Shown: piece after piece, positions 8,112 through 16,527 of the stretch
How the letters are laid out: the number at the start of each line of letters is the position of its first letter
Numbering within the stretch: position 1 is the stretch's first letter
Source of the DNA: Thermomonospora catenispora
Lineage (GTDB): Bacteria > Actinomycetota > Actinomycetes > Streptosporangiales > Streptosporangiaceae
Assembly (NCBI RefSeq): GCF_006363815.1
Contig: NZ_RRYT01000013.1
Coordinates: 47,178-111,177 of the forward strand
Length of the DNA stretch: 64,000 nt
Direction: 5' to 3'
Translations under genes and position numbers: made by a program
Notes under the pieces: model-generated
What the model was told of the DNA's origin: nothing
What the model saw: only the letters and a program-made list of their open reading frames with translations
Database searches by the model: none

Positions 8112-8453
8112 TCAGTAGCCGTGCCGGTGCAGCCACTCGTCGGAGATGCCGAAGTGGTGGGCTATCTCGTGGACGACAGTGATACGTACCTCTTCGATGA
8201 CATCGTCGATGGAGTCACAGATGGCCAGAATCTCCTTACGGTAGATCGAGATGTGGTCGGGCAGGACGCCTGCGTACCAATCGCCGCGCTCGGTGAGCGG
8301 TACACCGTGGTAGAGGCCGAGCAGGCCGGGCTCGGGGGCGTCGTCCTCCACCAGGATGACGACGTTGTCCATCAGCTCGGTCAGCTCGGGCGGAACGGTG
8401 TCGAGGGCCTCAGAGACGAGCTCCTCGAACTCCTCGCGCGACAGCTCGATCAC
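8112..8453 (-). CDS. Minimal zincin metallopeptidase family protein
   Basis: A 113-residue protein with the zinc motif HEIAHHFGISD near its C-terminus (His95, Glu96, His99, Asp105) and the family N-terminus IELSREEFEELVSEALDTVPPEL. Family members are small, single-domain zincin-fold proteins, mostly uncharacterised. The GTG start gives the usual family N-terminus. It has no Shine-Dalgarno, but GACAAT lies 6 nt upstream, which fits a leaderless transcript. Only 37 nt separate it from the divergent phosphoesterase gene. Confidence 0.88.
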   Translation of the reverse strand: MIELSREEFEELVSEALDTVPPELTELMDNVVILVEDDAPEPGLLGLYHGVPLTERGDWYAGVLPDHISIYRKEILAICDSIDDVIEEVRITVVHEIAHHFGISDEWLHRHGY

Positions 8454-8490
8454 GGCACCATTGTCGAGGACGAGGAGAGGAGGCGACGTG

Positions 8491-10188
8491 GTGCTCGGGC
8501 GCTTCCGTCGACGCCGATCCTCCCCACCCCCCGCCGATCCGGCGGCAGGGCCCTCGCCCGCTTCCCCCGGGTCTTCCTCCGCTGTGCTCTCCGCCTGGGG
8601 CGAGCGGCTCCGGACGCTGCACGCCCGCACCGCACGGCTGCGGCGGCGCCGCGCCGTCCGCGTCGGGACGATCGTCGTGGTGGGACTCGCCGGCGGCATG
8701 ATCGGCATGCTGCTCGGCGGCCGGGTGGAGACCCCCGTCGGGCCCGCCGACGTGTCGCTGTCCATCCGCCCGTCCTGGAACGGCGGCACCACCGTCCAGA
8801 TCCCGCCGCTGGGCTCGCTCCAGTTCGACAGCCACTGGGGCCCGGTCCGGCTCAACGCCCAGATCGCCGAACTGCACGCCGAACCCGCCCGCAGGCTCAT
8901 CGAGCAGGACGACGCGCTGGACCGGCTCGCCGACACCGTCGACGATCAGGTCCGCCACGGCGTCATCGTGCTGATCGTCCGCGCCGCCCTGTTCGCGACG
9001 GTCTTCGCCTTCCTGGCCGGGCTGCTGGTGTTCCGCTCCTGGCGCGGCGCACTGCTGTCCATGGGCGCCGGCGCGGGCGGGCTGGTCGCCACCTGCCTGC
9101 TGGCGTATGCGACGTTCAACCCCCAGTCCGTGGGCGAGCCCCGCTACACCGGCCTGCTCGCCAACGCCCCTCAGGTCGTCGGCGACGTGGAGAACATCGT
9201 CGAGCGCTTCTCCCACTACCGGGCCCAGCTCGCCCGCCTGGTCGGCAACGTCACCCGCCTGTACGCCGCCACCTCCACGCTGCCCGTCTACGAGCCCGAC
9301 CCCTCCACGCTGCGCGTCGTCCACGTCTCCGACATCCATCTGAACCCGGCCGCCTGGGACGTCATCCGCTCCGTCAGCACCCAGTTCCAGGCCGACCTGA
9401 TCATCGACAGCGGGGACCTGACCGACCACGGCAGCGGCCCCGAGGACCGGTTCGTCAAGAGCATCGGGGACCTGAAGATCCCGTACGTGTTCGTCCGCGG
9501 CAACCACGACTCCAAGGCCACCCAGCAGGCCGTCGCCGAACAGAAGAACGCCGTCGTCCTGGACGGGCGGACCGCGGAGGTCGCGGGTCTGCGCATCCAC
9601 GGGGTGGGCGACCCCCGCTTCACCCCCGACAAGACCACCCGCGACGACGAGGTCACCGCCGCCCAGCTGAGGAACCTGGGGGCCCGGCAGGGCGCCGACC
9701 TGCACAACGCGGGCCCCGCCCCCGACGTGGTGGTCGTGCACGATCCCGACCAGGCCGAGGGGTTCAGCGGCAGGACCCCCCTCATCCTGTCCGGCCACAC
9801 CCACCGGCGCGGCACCGAGCTCCTGCCCACCGGCACCCGCCTGTTCGTGCAGGGCTCCACCGGCGGCGCCGGCCTGCGCGGGCTGGAGAACGAGGAGCCC
9901 ACCCCCATCGAGCTCTCGGTCCTGTACTTCAACCGCACCACCAGGCGCCTCCAGGGCTGGGACGACCTCCGCCTCGGCGGTCTCGGCCTCACCTCCGCCC
10001 TCATCGAGCGTCACCTGGAGCCCGAGCCCGACCGGACGATCACCGGGCCGGCCCCCACCGTCGTCCCGACCCCCACGCCCTCCCAGTGGCCGTCCCTGGA
10101 CCCCACCCGGTGGCCCACGCGCCCGCCCACGCTCGCCCCGAGCCGCGACACCCCGTCGGCGACCGCGAGCCCGACCGGCCGTCCCTGA
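8491..10188 (+). CDS. Membrane-anchored calcineurin-like metallophosphoesterase
   Basis: A 565-residue protein with a Pro-rich cytosolic start, a first membrane helix near residues 58-78 and two more at about 158-210, followed by an extracytoplasmic or peripheral phosphoesterase domain. Metal-binding motifs are in order: VSDIHL (Asp281, His283), SGDLTD, GNHD near 338 and SGHTHR near 433. The position often filled by GH is VVVVHD. The last 60 residues are Pro/Thr-rich and likely disordered. GTG at this site has AGGAGG 7 nt upstream; a GTG three nt earlier is the alternative. The substrate is unknown. Confidence 0.88.
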   Translation: MLGRFRRRRSSPPPADPAAGPSPASPGSSSAVLSAWGERLRTLHARTARLRRRRAVRVGTIVVVGLAGGMIGMLLGGRVETPVGPADVSLSIRPSWNGGTTVQIPPLGSLQFDSHWGPVRLNAQIAELHAEPARRLIEQDDALDRLADTVDDQVRHGVIVLIVRAALFATVFAFLAGLLVFRSWRGALLSMGAGAGGLVATCLLAYATFNPQSVGEPRYTGLLANAPQVVGDVENIVERFSHYRAQLARLVGNVTRLYAATSTLPVYEPDPSTLRVVHVSDIHLNPAAWDVIRSVSTQFQADLIIDSGDLTDHGSGPEDRFVKSIGDLKIPYVFVRGNHDSKATQQAVAEQKNAVVLDGRTAEVAGLRIHGVGDPRFTPDKTTRDDEVTAAQLRNLGARQGADLHNAGPAPDVVVVHDPDQAEGFSGRTPLILSGHTHRRGTELLPTGTRLFVQGSTGGAGLRGLENEEPTPIELSVLYFNRTTRRLQGWDDLRLGGLGLTSALIERHLEPEPDRTITGPAPTVVPTPTPSQWPSLDPTRWPTRPPTLAPSRDTPSATASPTGRP

Positions 10189-10194
10189 CGGGAC

Positions 10195-10219
10195 CGGGAC
10201 GCCCCGAATAGGCGTCCCG
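10195..10219 (+). terminator. Hairpin terminator after the phosphoesterase gene
   Basis: CGGGACGCC (10195-10203) pairs with GGCGTCCCG (10211-10219) across a 7-nt loop, seven nt after the stop codon and just before tRNA-Glu. Confidence 0.7.
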
Positions 10220-10258
10220 CTCTCATTTCCCCTATGCTGACGGCAGGCAACGCCGGCG

Positions 10259-10331
10259 GCCCCCATCGTCTAGCGGCCTAGGACGCCGCCCTTTCAAGGC
10301 GGTAGCACGGGTTCGAATCCCGTTGGGGGCA
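10259..10331 (+). tRNA. tRNA-Glu (anticodon TTC)
   Basis: A 73-nt cloverleaf: acceptor GCCCCCA pairs with TGGGGGC, the anticodon stem-loop is CCGCC-CTTTCAA-GGCGG with anticodon TTC, and the T-arm carries GGTTCGAATCC. The discriminator is A. The CCA end is not encoded (the DNA continues CAC). Confidence 0.97.
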
Positions 10332-10700
10332 CACGTTCCTCCACCTGCGCGATCACACCCCTCCCGCCTCGGAGCACGCATGCGCTCCGCACGGCTCGAT
10401 GCGGGGCCGGGCCCCGCGGCGCCGGTGGGCCGAGGGACCGGCGCGGCGTCGGCCATGGGCGGGGAGCGGGCCGCACCGGATGCGCCCGCCTCGAATCCAC
10501 CGGATCCTTCTTGCCCGATAATCGGGAGCCCGATATGCTTGGCCGTTTTCAGAATGCCTTCTTCGTTGCATTCGTCCGGCCGGATCCGCCGCGTCCCGGA
10601 TCGGGGGCGCCGCAGTGTCCCGCACTGCCCGGGAGATCTGTCTTTGCGGATGGATATGTATCGCGTTGATCTTTGCCCGGATCCGCTATAGGTTGCTTTC
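10332..10700. other. Gene-free, partly AT-rich segment after tRNA-Glu
   Basis: No credible gene. A GC-rich palindrome GCGGGGCC-G-GGCCCCGC at 10401-10417 may terminate the tRNA transcript. From about 10500 base composition falls, and CCCGAT-A-ATCGGG (10514-10526) is a perfect operator-like palindrome with another CCCGATA just after it. TATAGG at 10687-10692 is a good -10 box 8 nt before the next gene's GTG, with TTGATC 15 nt upstream of it. Confidence 0.5.
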
Positions 10701-12098
10701 GTGGAGTATGCTCGATCTGCGCTTTATCTGGACTTCGATAATGTATTCACCGGGCTTTTCGGATTGAACCCCGAGGTGGCGATCCAGTTCGCGAGCAGCC
10801 CTGAGACTTGGCTGCGCCGCCTGTCGACGACGCTGACGGTGGACGCCCCACGGCGCTGGCTGATCCTGCGCTGCTATCTCAACCCGGCCGGCTGGGTGAA
10901 TCATTACAACCCCGCCGGTGAGCCGTCCCGTCTGCAGTTCTTCCGATTCCGGTCGGCGTTCATCCGGGCCGGTTTCGAGGTGGTCGACTGCCCTCCCTAC
11001 AATTCCACGAAGAACGGCGCCGACATCAGGATCGTCGTCGACGCCATCGACGCGCTGTCGGCGGACACCAGATACGACGAGTTCGTCATCGCCTCCGGCG
11101 ATTCCGATATGACGCCGCTGCTGCAGCGGCTGCGCCGGGCCGACCGGCGGACCATGATCGTGTCGGCGGTGGATTCGGCCGAGGCGTTCACCTCGATCGC
11201 CGATCGCGTGCTCGGCAGCCGGCGGCTGCTGGCGCTGGTGCAGGGCGGGCCGGTCGATTGCGCCGAGGACTTCGCCGAGGGCTCCGATGGGAACTTCGCC
11301 GGGAACCTCGCCGGCGAGGGGGACGGCGTCGCGGCGGCCGAGTCCGGCGGGGCCGACGGGGAGATCGACGGCAAGGTCGATGGGAAGGCCGACGGGGAGA
11401 TCGACGGCAAGGCCGGCGGCGAGGTCGTGCCCGCCGCCGTCGTGCCGGCCGATCAGACCGTGGCGTACGAGGCCTTCCGGTCGGCGGTCGTCGCCAGGTA
11501 CAACGACGCGTCCGCTCCGCTGAACATGGCCGCCCTCGCCGACCAGCTGCGCAGTGAGCTGGGCGAGGTGGTCGGCGAGACCAACTGGTTCGGCTTCGGC
11601 GGCTTCGCCCGGGCGGTGAGGAGCCTGAAACTGCCCAACCTGCGGATGTCACAGCATGAGATATGGGATGAGAGCCGCCACTCTCCCCCCGAGGGCTCGG
11701 CCGCCGTGGCGCCGCGGGTCTCCCTGCCGGAGCCCGTCGAGCGTCTGGTCGAGCTGATCAATCTGCCTCGGCTGCCCCAGGAGTGGTGGCCGCCGATCTA
11801 TCAGGCGCTGTCCGTGTACGCCCACACTCACCATTTCAATCTGGCCCAGTGCACGAACTGGTCGCGGGACTGGCTCCGGGAGAAGGGGTTCGCCGTCGAC
11901 CGCGCCACCGTCATGTTCGTCGTGCGCGGCATTTCGCGCGGCTGCCCGCTGAACCGCGAGCCGCCGCCGACCGCGGCGGAGATCGGTGCGGCGTTCGTGG
12001 ACAACGTGCTCGGCCGCGCCTACGGAGACGCCTACGGGGAGACGTTCACCGAGGACGAGGTCGCGACGATCCGCACCTGGCTGGGGGTGTACTCCTAG
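10701..12098 (+). CDS. NYN-domain putative ribonuclease with LOTUS/OST-HTH domain
   Basis: A 465-residue protein. Residues 1-180 form a NYN (PIN-like) nuclease domain with the acidic residues expected for metal-dependent RNA cleavage: Asp11 and Asp13 in LDFDN, Asp108, Asp114 and SGDSD (134, 136). Residues 185-247 are an acidic Gly-rich linker with an imperfect repeat (GEIDGK twice). Residues 252-325 look like an OST-HTH/LOTUS RNA-binding domain (NMAALADQLRSEL, FGGFARAVRSL). Residues 345-465 may be a further helical domain. The GTG follows a -10 box directly, so the mRNA may be leaderless. Codon use is less GC-rich at the start than in neighbours. The RNA target is unknown. Confidence 0.8.
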   Translation: MEYARSALYLDFDNVFTGLFGLNPEVAIQFASSPETWLRRLSTTLTVDAPRRWLILRCYLNPAGWVNHYNPAGEPSRLQFFRFRSAFIRAGFEVVDCPPYNSTKNGADIRIVVDAIDALSADTRYDEFVIASGDSDMTPLLQRLRRADRRTMIVSAVDSAEAFTSIADRVLGSRRLLALVQGGPVDCAEDFAEGSDGNFAGNLAGEGDGVAAAESGGADGEIDGKVDGKADGEIDGKAGGEVVPAAVVPADQTVAYEAFRSAVVARYNDASAPLNMAALADQLRSELGEVVGETNWFGFGGFARAVRSLKLPNLRMSQHEIWDESRHSPPEGSAAVAPRVSLPEPVERLVELINLPRLPQEWWPPIYQALSVYAHTHHFNLAQCTNWSRDWLREKGFAVDRATVMFVVRGISRGCPLNREPPPTAAEIGAAFVDNVLGRAYGDAYGETFTEDEVATIRTWLGVYS

Positions 12099-12511
12099 CG
12101 GGCCCGGCGGACGCGTCGTGCGCGGCGGAGCGCCGGCGCCGGGGAGGACGATGCGGCCGTGGACCCCTCGCCGCTCCGGGGAAATCCCCTGCGATCGACT
12201 GACCGGAACCGGTCAGAGCCGGTTCCGGAACGTCCCCGACAGACGGACCGATGGGGACGAAACCCATGGTGGGCGTGCTCCCCGGAGCGGAGACGGTGAT
12301 CGTCTCCGGACCTCCCGGCCGGTTGCGCGCAGGGTGCAATTCGCCGTTTCGACATGTCCGTGCGAGCGTGGAACCGTCACCGGCGCAATGCCCGTGATAG
12401 GTTCCGGGCCCGGCGTGGAAGCGACCGGCACCTGCCGGGCGACGCCATGGTGACGGTGATCGCTCGGCGGGATGCCCCGGGCCGAGCGTGACCGACGACA
12501 AAGGAGTGATC
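12099..12511. other. Intergenic region with two palindromes
   Basis: No gene is supported. Two strong symmetric elements are present. CCGGAACCGG (12203-12212) and CCGGTTCCGG (12219-12228) form 10-bp arms around 6 nt, overlapping a second palindrome CTGACCGG-AA-CCGGTCAG (12199-12216). CGGAGACG-GTGAT-CGTCTCCG lies at 12288-12308. The first could terminate the NYN gene; the second looks like an operator. Confidence 0.5.
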
Positions 12512-12967
12512 ATGGCCGGCGCCGAGGACAGCGCGTACGAGGGCTTCACCGCCGAAGAGCGGGCCGCGATGAAAGAGCACGCCCAGGAGCAGAAGAAGGC
12601 GGCGCGGCGCCGCGGTTCGCGTGCGGAGAAGGCGGCGGAGGCGGAGCGGGACGTCCTCGCCAAGATCGCCGACATGCAGGAATCCGATCGGGTCATGGCC
12701 GAGCGCATCCACGCCCTCATCAAGGCCAACGCCCCCGCCCTCGCGCCCAGGCTCTGGTATGGCATGCCCGCCTATGCGCTGAACGGCAAGGTGCTGTGCT
12801 TCTTCCAGAGCGCCGAGAAGTTCAAGTCGCGGTACGCGACGTTCGGGTTCAACGACGTGGCCAAGCTGGACGACGGTCCGATGTGGCCGACCGCGTTCGC
12901 GTTGACCGAGGTGACGCCCGAGGTGGAGGAGCGGATCGTCGAGCTGGTGAAGCGCGCGGTGGGCTGA
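12512..12967 (+). CDS. DUF1801 family protein
   Basis: A 151-residue protein. Its first 55 residues are charged and Lys/Ala/Glu-rich, probably helical. The rest matches the DUF1801 (YdhG-like) fold: [50 protein letters not shown] sequence ending in a helical [12 protein letters not shown]. Members are small cytosolic proteins, some linked to iron handling, but function is not settled. The ATG is chosen because AAAGGAG lies 5 nt upstream; an ATG at 12488 has no such site. Confidence 0.8.
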   Translation: MAGAEDSAYEGFTAEERAAMKEHAQEQKKAARRRGSRAEKAAEAERDVLAKIADMQESDRVMAERIHALIKANAPALAPRLWYGMPAYALNGKVLCFFQSAEKFKSRYATFGFNDVAKLDDGPMWPTAFALTEVTPEVEERIVELVKRAVG

Positions 12968-12985
12968 GGAGCCCTCCGGCTGCCT

Positions 12986-13798
12986 TCAGGGCTTGCGGGC
13001 CACCCCGCAGTAGGCGGTCACCTCCTCCGGGAGACCCCAGGGGGTGGGTTCGGGGCGCCACCGGGACACCGACACCACCCCCGGCTCGACGAGCTCCAGG
13101 CCGTCGAAGAACGCCGCGATCTGCTCGGGGGTGCGCAGCTTGTAGGGGTCGCCCGCCTCGGCGCGGGTCTGCTCCGCCTTGGCGGCGGCCTCGGGGTCCA
13201 CCGCGTCGGTGCCGTCCTCCAGGACCAGATAGCTGCCCGAGGGCAGCGCCGCCACCAGATGGTCGCGGATCGCGGTGGCCTCGGCGTCGTCCCAGACGTT
13301 GCCCAGGATCCCCAGCATCATCAGCCCGATCGGCCGGGAGAAGTCCAGGGTGCGGGCCGCCTGCTGCAGCACGTATTCGGGGTCGCGGACGTCGGCGTCG
13401 ACGTACTGGCACTCCCCCTCGGGGGTGCTGGTCAGCAGGGCGCGGGCGTGCACGAGCACCAGCGGGTCGTTGTCGACGTACACGATCTTGCAGGCCGGGT
13501 TGACGCGCTGGGCGACCTCGTGGGTGTTGTCGACCGTGGGCAGGCCGGTGCCCAGGTCCAGGAACTGGTCGATCCCCACCTCGCCGGCCAGGTAGCGGAC
13601 CGCCCGGCCCAAGAAGGCCCGGGAGTGCCGGGCCACGTCGACGATCCCCGGGTACACCTTGCGGACCTGCTCGCCGACCTCCCGGTCGATCGGGTAGTTG
13701 TCCTTGCCGCCCAACCAGTAGTTCCACACCCGCGCCGAATGCGGCTTGCTGGTGTCGATCACCGGCTGCGGGTCGCGCTCCCAGTCCTGGTCGGTCAT
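12986..13798 (-). CDS. SAM-dependent methyltransferase, DUF574 family
   Basis: A 270-residue member of an actinomycete-expanded methyltransferase family. The N-terminal signature SARVWNYWLGGKDNYPID is diagnostic, followed by the SAM-binding FLDLGTGLPT motif and YVDNDPLVLVHARALL. The last part holds LRTPEQIAAFFDGLELVEPGVV. Substrates of these enzymes are mostly unknown; many copies occur per genome, often near DNA-binding regulators. The ATG has GAGGAAGG 8 nt upstream; a start 27 nt earlier is possible but lacks this. Confidence 0.92.
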   Translation of the reverse strand: MTDQDWERDPQPVIDTSKPHSARVWNYWLGGKDNYPIDREVGEQVRKVYPGIVDVARHSRAFLGRAVRYLAGEVGIDQFLDLGTGLPTVDNTHEVAQRVNPACKIVYVDNDPLVLVHARALLTSTPEGECQYVDADVRDPEYVLQQAARTLDFSRPIGLMMLGILGNVWDDAEATAIRDHLVAALPSGSYLVLEDGTDAVDPEAAAKAEQTRAEAGDPYKLRTPEQIAAFFDGLELVEPGVVSVSRWRPEPTPWGLPEEVTAYCGVARKP

Positions 13799-14257
13799 CG
13801 CAGACGCCTTCCTCGTCGCCGACACCGGGCGGCGTTCACTTTAGTGCCACGGGTCGGTTTCAGTGGATCATCACCGGATTCGTCCTGCATCGGACAGGGC
13901 GATCCCGGCCGCTTCGCGATGCGCCGCCGACGCCCGCCGTCCGGCGACGGGGGCTCGCGGCGGCCCGTTCGGCGGCGTGCCTGCGCCGCCGAACGCCGCC
14001 GATTCGATCGGCGTCGCGCCCAAGGGGCTGCGGAACCGGCGGGTGAACGGGTAAGGTCGGCCGATCACAAATTGCCGGGAAACGGGCGAGATCGGCCCGG
14101 AGGTGATAAAGGTCTCCTGGCGGCGCTCGCGGGAGCGGGTGCCGCTTCACCTGTCATCGGGACCTTGCCGGCTGGTGGGCGTTCGGTCGGGTCACCCGGG
14201 TGGCCGCCCCGCCGGGCAGGGACGCCGCCGATATCGCGTCACGTTGCGGAGTTGAAG
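13799..14257. other. Divergent intergenic region
   Basis: No gene is supported. It separates the divergent methyltransferase and glycosyltransferase genes. The only symmetric element noted is GGCCGATC (14059-14066) with GATCGGCC (14090-14097) across 23 nt, which includes the short AT-rich ACAAATT. Confidence 0.4.
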
Positions 14258-15505
14258 ATGACCAGTACCGGAGCAGGCGTCCCCGTGCGGGTGGCGCACT
14301 TCAGCGACACGTTCCTGCCGCACCGGAACGGCGTGGTGACCTCGCTGCAGACCCTGATCCCCGAACTGCACGCCGCCGGACACCCGGGCCTGCTGGTCGC
14401 GCCCCGCCACCGGTCCCAGAGCCCCGGCGAGGTGGGGCTCCCCCTGCGGTCGATCCCGGCCGGGGTCGCCGAGATGCGGCTGTGCCACCCCCGGCTGCGC
14501 CACGTGGCGAAGGTCGCCGACTGGTCCCCGTCGCTGATCCACGTGCACACCCCCGGCACCGTCGGGCTCCTGGGCGCCCTGGCGGCCCGGCGGCTCGGCC
14601 TGCCCATGGTCGCCACCTACCACACGGACCTGCACGCCTACGCCGACGCCTACCGCATCCCCACCTGCGCGCTGCGCCTGATGCTGCGCGCCTATGCGCG
14701 GCGCCTGGGCGTGCAGTGCCCGCCCGCCGAACGACGCGAGGAGATCATCGACGCCGCCAACGCCCTGCTGTACGGCGACGCCGACGCGCTCGTGGTGCCC
14801 ACCGAGGCGATCTTGAACCGGAACGCGTGGCTGGCCCGGCACCCCCGGGTGGTCGTGGCGCCCAACGGCGTGTCCCCCGTCCGGGTGCCCCCCGGCGCCG
14901 ACCAGGAGTTCCGTGCCCGCTGGGGGGTCCCCGCCCGTGCGCCCATGGTGCTGTTCGTCGGCCGGGTCACCCCCGAGAAGGGGGTCGACCTGCTCGCCCA
15001 GGCGTTCCGCACCGTGCTGCAGACCGTCCCGGACGCCTGGCTGGTCCTGGTCGGCGCCCTGTACAAGCGGCGCTGGCTGCGCCGGGCGCTGAAGGACGCC
15101 GGCGTCGCCCACCGCACGGTCACCACCGGGCAGCAGCCGCCCTCGGTGGTCGGCGCCGCCTACGCGGCCGCCCAGGTGTTCGGCTTCCCCTCCCAGACCG
15201 ACACCCAGGCCCTGGTCCTGCACGAGGCCTCCCTCGCCGGGGTGCCGTCGGTGGTGGTCGACGAGGCCCTGCACAAGGCGAGCCCGCTGCGGGACGAGAT
15301 GATCCTCACCGCGCCCACCGCCGCCGAGATGGGGGCGGCGATCGCGGAGCTGCTGCTCGACCCCGAGCTGGCCCGCGGCCGTGGGGCCGCCGCCCGCCGC
15401 CGCGCCATGGATCTGCATCCGCGCCGGCAGAGCGACCTCATGCTCTCCCTCTACCGCGACGTCCGCTCCCGGGCCTCCCGCCCCGACGCCCGGACGGAAC
15501 GGTGA
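14258..15505 (+). CDS. Glycosyltransferase family 4 protein
   Basis: A 415-residue GT-B fold retaining glycosyltransferase. The N-terminal half has VAHFSDTFLPHRNGVVTSLQTLIPEL, typical of GT4 enzymes acting on mannosyl or glucosyl lipids. The donor-binding half has VLFVGRVTPEKGVDLL and HEASLAGVPSVVVDE, matching the conserved E-x7-E region. Related actinobacterial enzymes (PimB, MgtA type) use GDP-mannose to build phosphoinositides or glycolipids; the exact substrate here cannot be assigned. The gene is alone, with a weak ribosome-binding site, and is convergent with the VanX-like gene. Confidence 0.85.
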   Translation: MTSTGAGVPVRVAHFSDTFLPHRNGVVTSLQTLIPELHAAGHPGLLVAPRHRSQSPGEVGLPLRSIPAGVAEMRLCHPRLRHVAKVADWSPSLIHVHTPGTVGLLGALAARRLGLPMVATYHTDLHAYADAYRIPTCALRLMLRAYARRLGVQCPPAERREEIIDAANALLYGDADALVVPTEAILNRNAWLARHPRVVVAPNGVSPVRVPPGADQEFRARWGVPARAPMVLFVGRVTPEKGVDLLAQAFRTVLQTVPDAWLVLVGALYKRRWLRRALKDAGVAHRTVTTGQQPPSVVGAAYAAAQVFGFPSQTDTQALVLHEASLAGVPSVVVDEALHKASPLRDEMILTAPTAAEMGAAIAELLLDPELARGRGAAARRRAMDLHPRRQSDLMLSLYRDVRSRASRPDARTER

Positions 15506-15569
15506 CCGCGGCGGCGGGGCCGCGACCGGACGCCTCGACGCCGGTCACGGCCCGCCGGCCCCCGGGAGG

Positions 15570-16373
15570 TCACCGCCGAGGGGTCAGGGAGCTGCGGGAG
15601 ACGGGGAAGTCGAAGTAGGTGTCGGGGAACGACTCCGGCTTGTGGGTGAAGTGCCACCACTCCTCGGGGAGGTTGACGAAGCCCTCCGCCTCGAGGGCGC
15701 TCTTCAGCAGGAGGCGGTTGGCCCGCTGCTCGCCGGTGATGCGCGGATCGAGGGTGTGGGAGAGGGTGTCGAAGCAGTCGTACCCCGTTCCCATGTCGAT
15801 GGAGTTGTCCGGGAACCGCAGGTGCTGCGGGTAGTAGCAGGGGACCAGCCGCTCGCCCGGCCGGTAGGGCCGGGTGGGCCGCGCGGGGAGCTTGACGAGG
15901 GTCACGTCCACGGTGCTGCCCCGGCTGTGCCCGGACTTCTCGGCGATGTACCCGTCGGCGAACAGGTCGGCCTTGTCCACCCGCGGGTAGAACTCGGCCT
16001 TCATCCGCTGGTCGTCCAGGTCCTGGGCCCAGGCGACGAAGTGGTCCACCGCCCGCTGCGGCCGGTAGCAGTCATAGACCTTCAGCGAATAGCCCCGGCG
16101 CAGCAGCGTGCGCTGGGCCCGATGCAGGGCCTCGGCGGCGGGCCTGGTCAAGATGCACATCGGCTGGCGGTAGCCGTCGATCGGGTCCCCGACGAAGTTG
16201 TGCGCCGTGGTGTAGCGGATCTCCTCCAGGATCGTGCGGTCCACATCGCGCAGCGCCACGAACTCCTTGGGCGCGGTGGGCTCCGGACGCGCCTGCGCCG
16301 GGGCGGACGCCACGGGGATCGCCAGCAGGGCCGCGGCGAGGACCGCGAGGGCACGGAAGAACGATCTGTCCAT
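15570..16373 (-). CDS. Secreted D-alanyl-D-alanine dipeptidase, VanX/DdpX family (M15D)
   Basis: A 267-residue zinc dipeptidase that hydrolyses D-Ala-D-Ala-type dipeptides. Zinc ligands are visible: His149 and Asp156 in SGHSRGSTVD and His241 in EEWWHF, with Glu238 as the catalytic base. Arg104 in YRPQRAV is the conserved substrate contact. Unlike cytoplasmic VanX of resistance clusters, it has an N-terminal signal peptide (hydrophobic residues 8-25, cleavage near APAQA), so it acts outside the membrane. No vanHA-type genes are adjacent, so a cell-wall recycling role is more likely than glycopeptide resistance. Confidence 0.92.
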   Translation of the reverse strand: MDRSFFRALAVLAAALLAIPVASAPAQARPEPTAPKEFVALRDVDRTILEEIRYTTAHNFVGDPIDGYRQPMCILTRPAAEALHRAQRTLLRRGYSLKVYDCYRPQRAVDHFVAWAQDLDDQRMKAEFYPRVDKADLFADGYIAEKSGHSRGSTVDVTLVKLPARPTRPYRPGERLVPCYYPQHLRFPDNSIDMGTGYDCFDTLSHTLDPRITGEQRANRLLLKSALEAEGFVNLPEEWWHFTHKPESFPDTYFDFPVSRSSLTPRR

Positions 16374-16527
16374 GACCCCGCCCTATCAGGCCGTCCCCGC
16401 CCGCCGGATCCCCGCCTGCGAAACCGAGACCTCCAGGTGATCTCCGGCCCCGCACGGCTCCGAACGCGTGCCCGGCGACCCCGCACGGCGGCGGACCGCC
16501 CCGGTCGTCGGCTCGGGCGCGAGACGT

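Noticed and set aside
15570..16373. Glycopeptide resistance gene vanX
   Set aside because: It has a signal peptide and lacks vanH, vanA or regulator genes nearby, so resistance is not supported.
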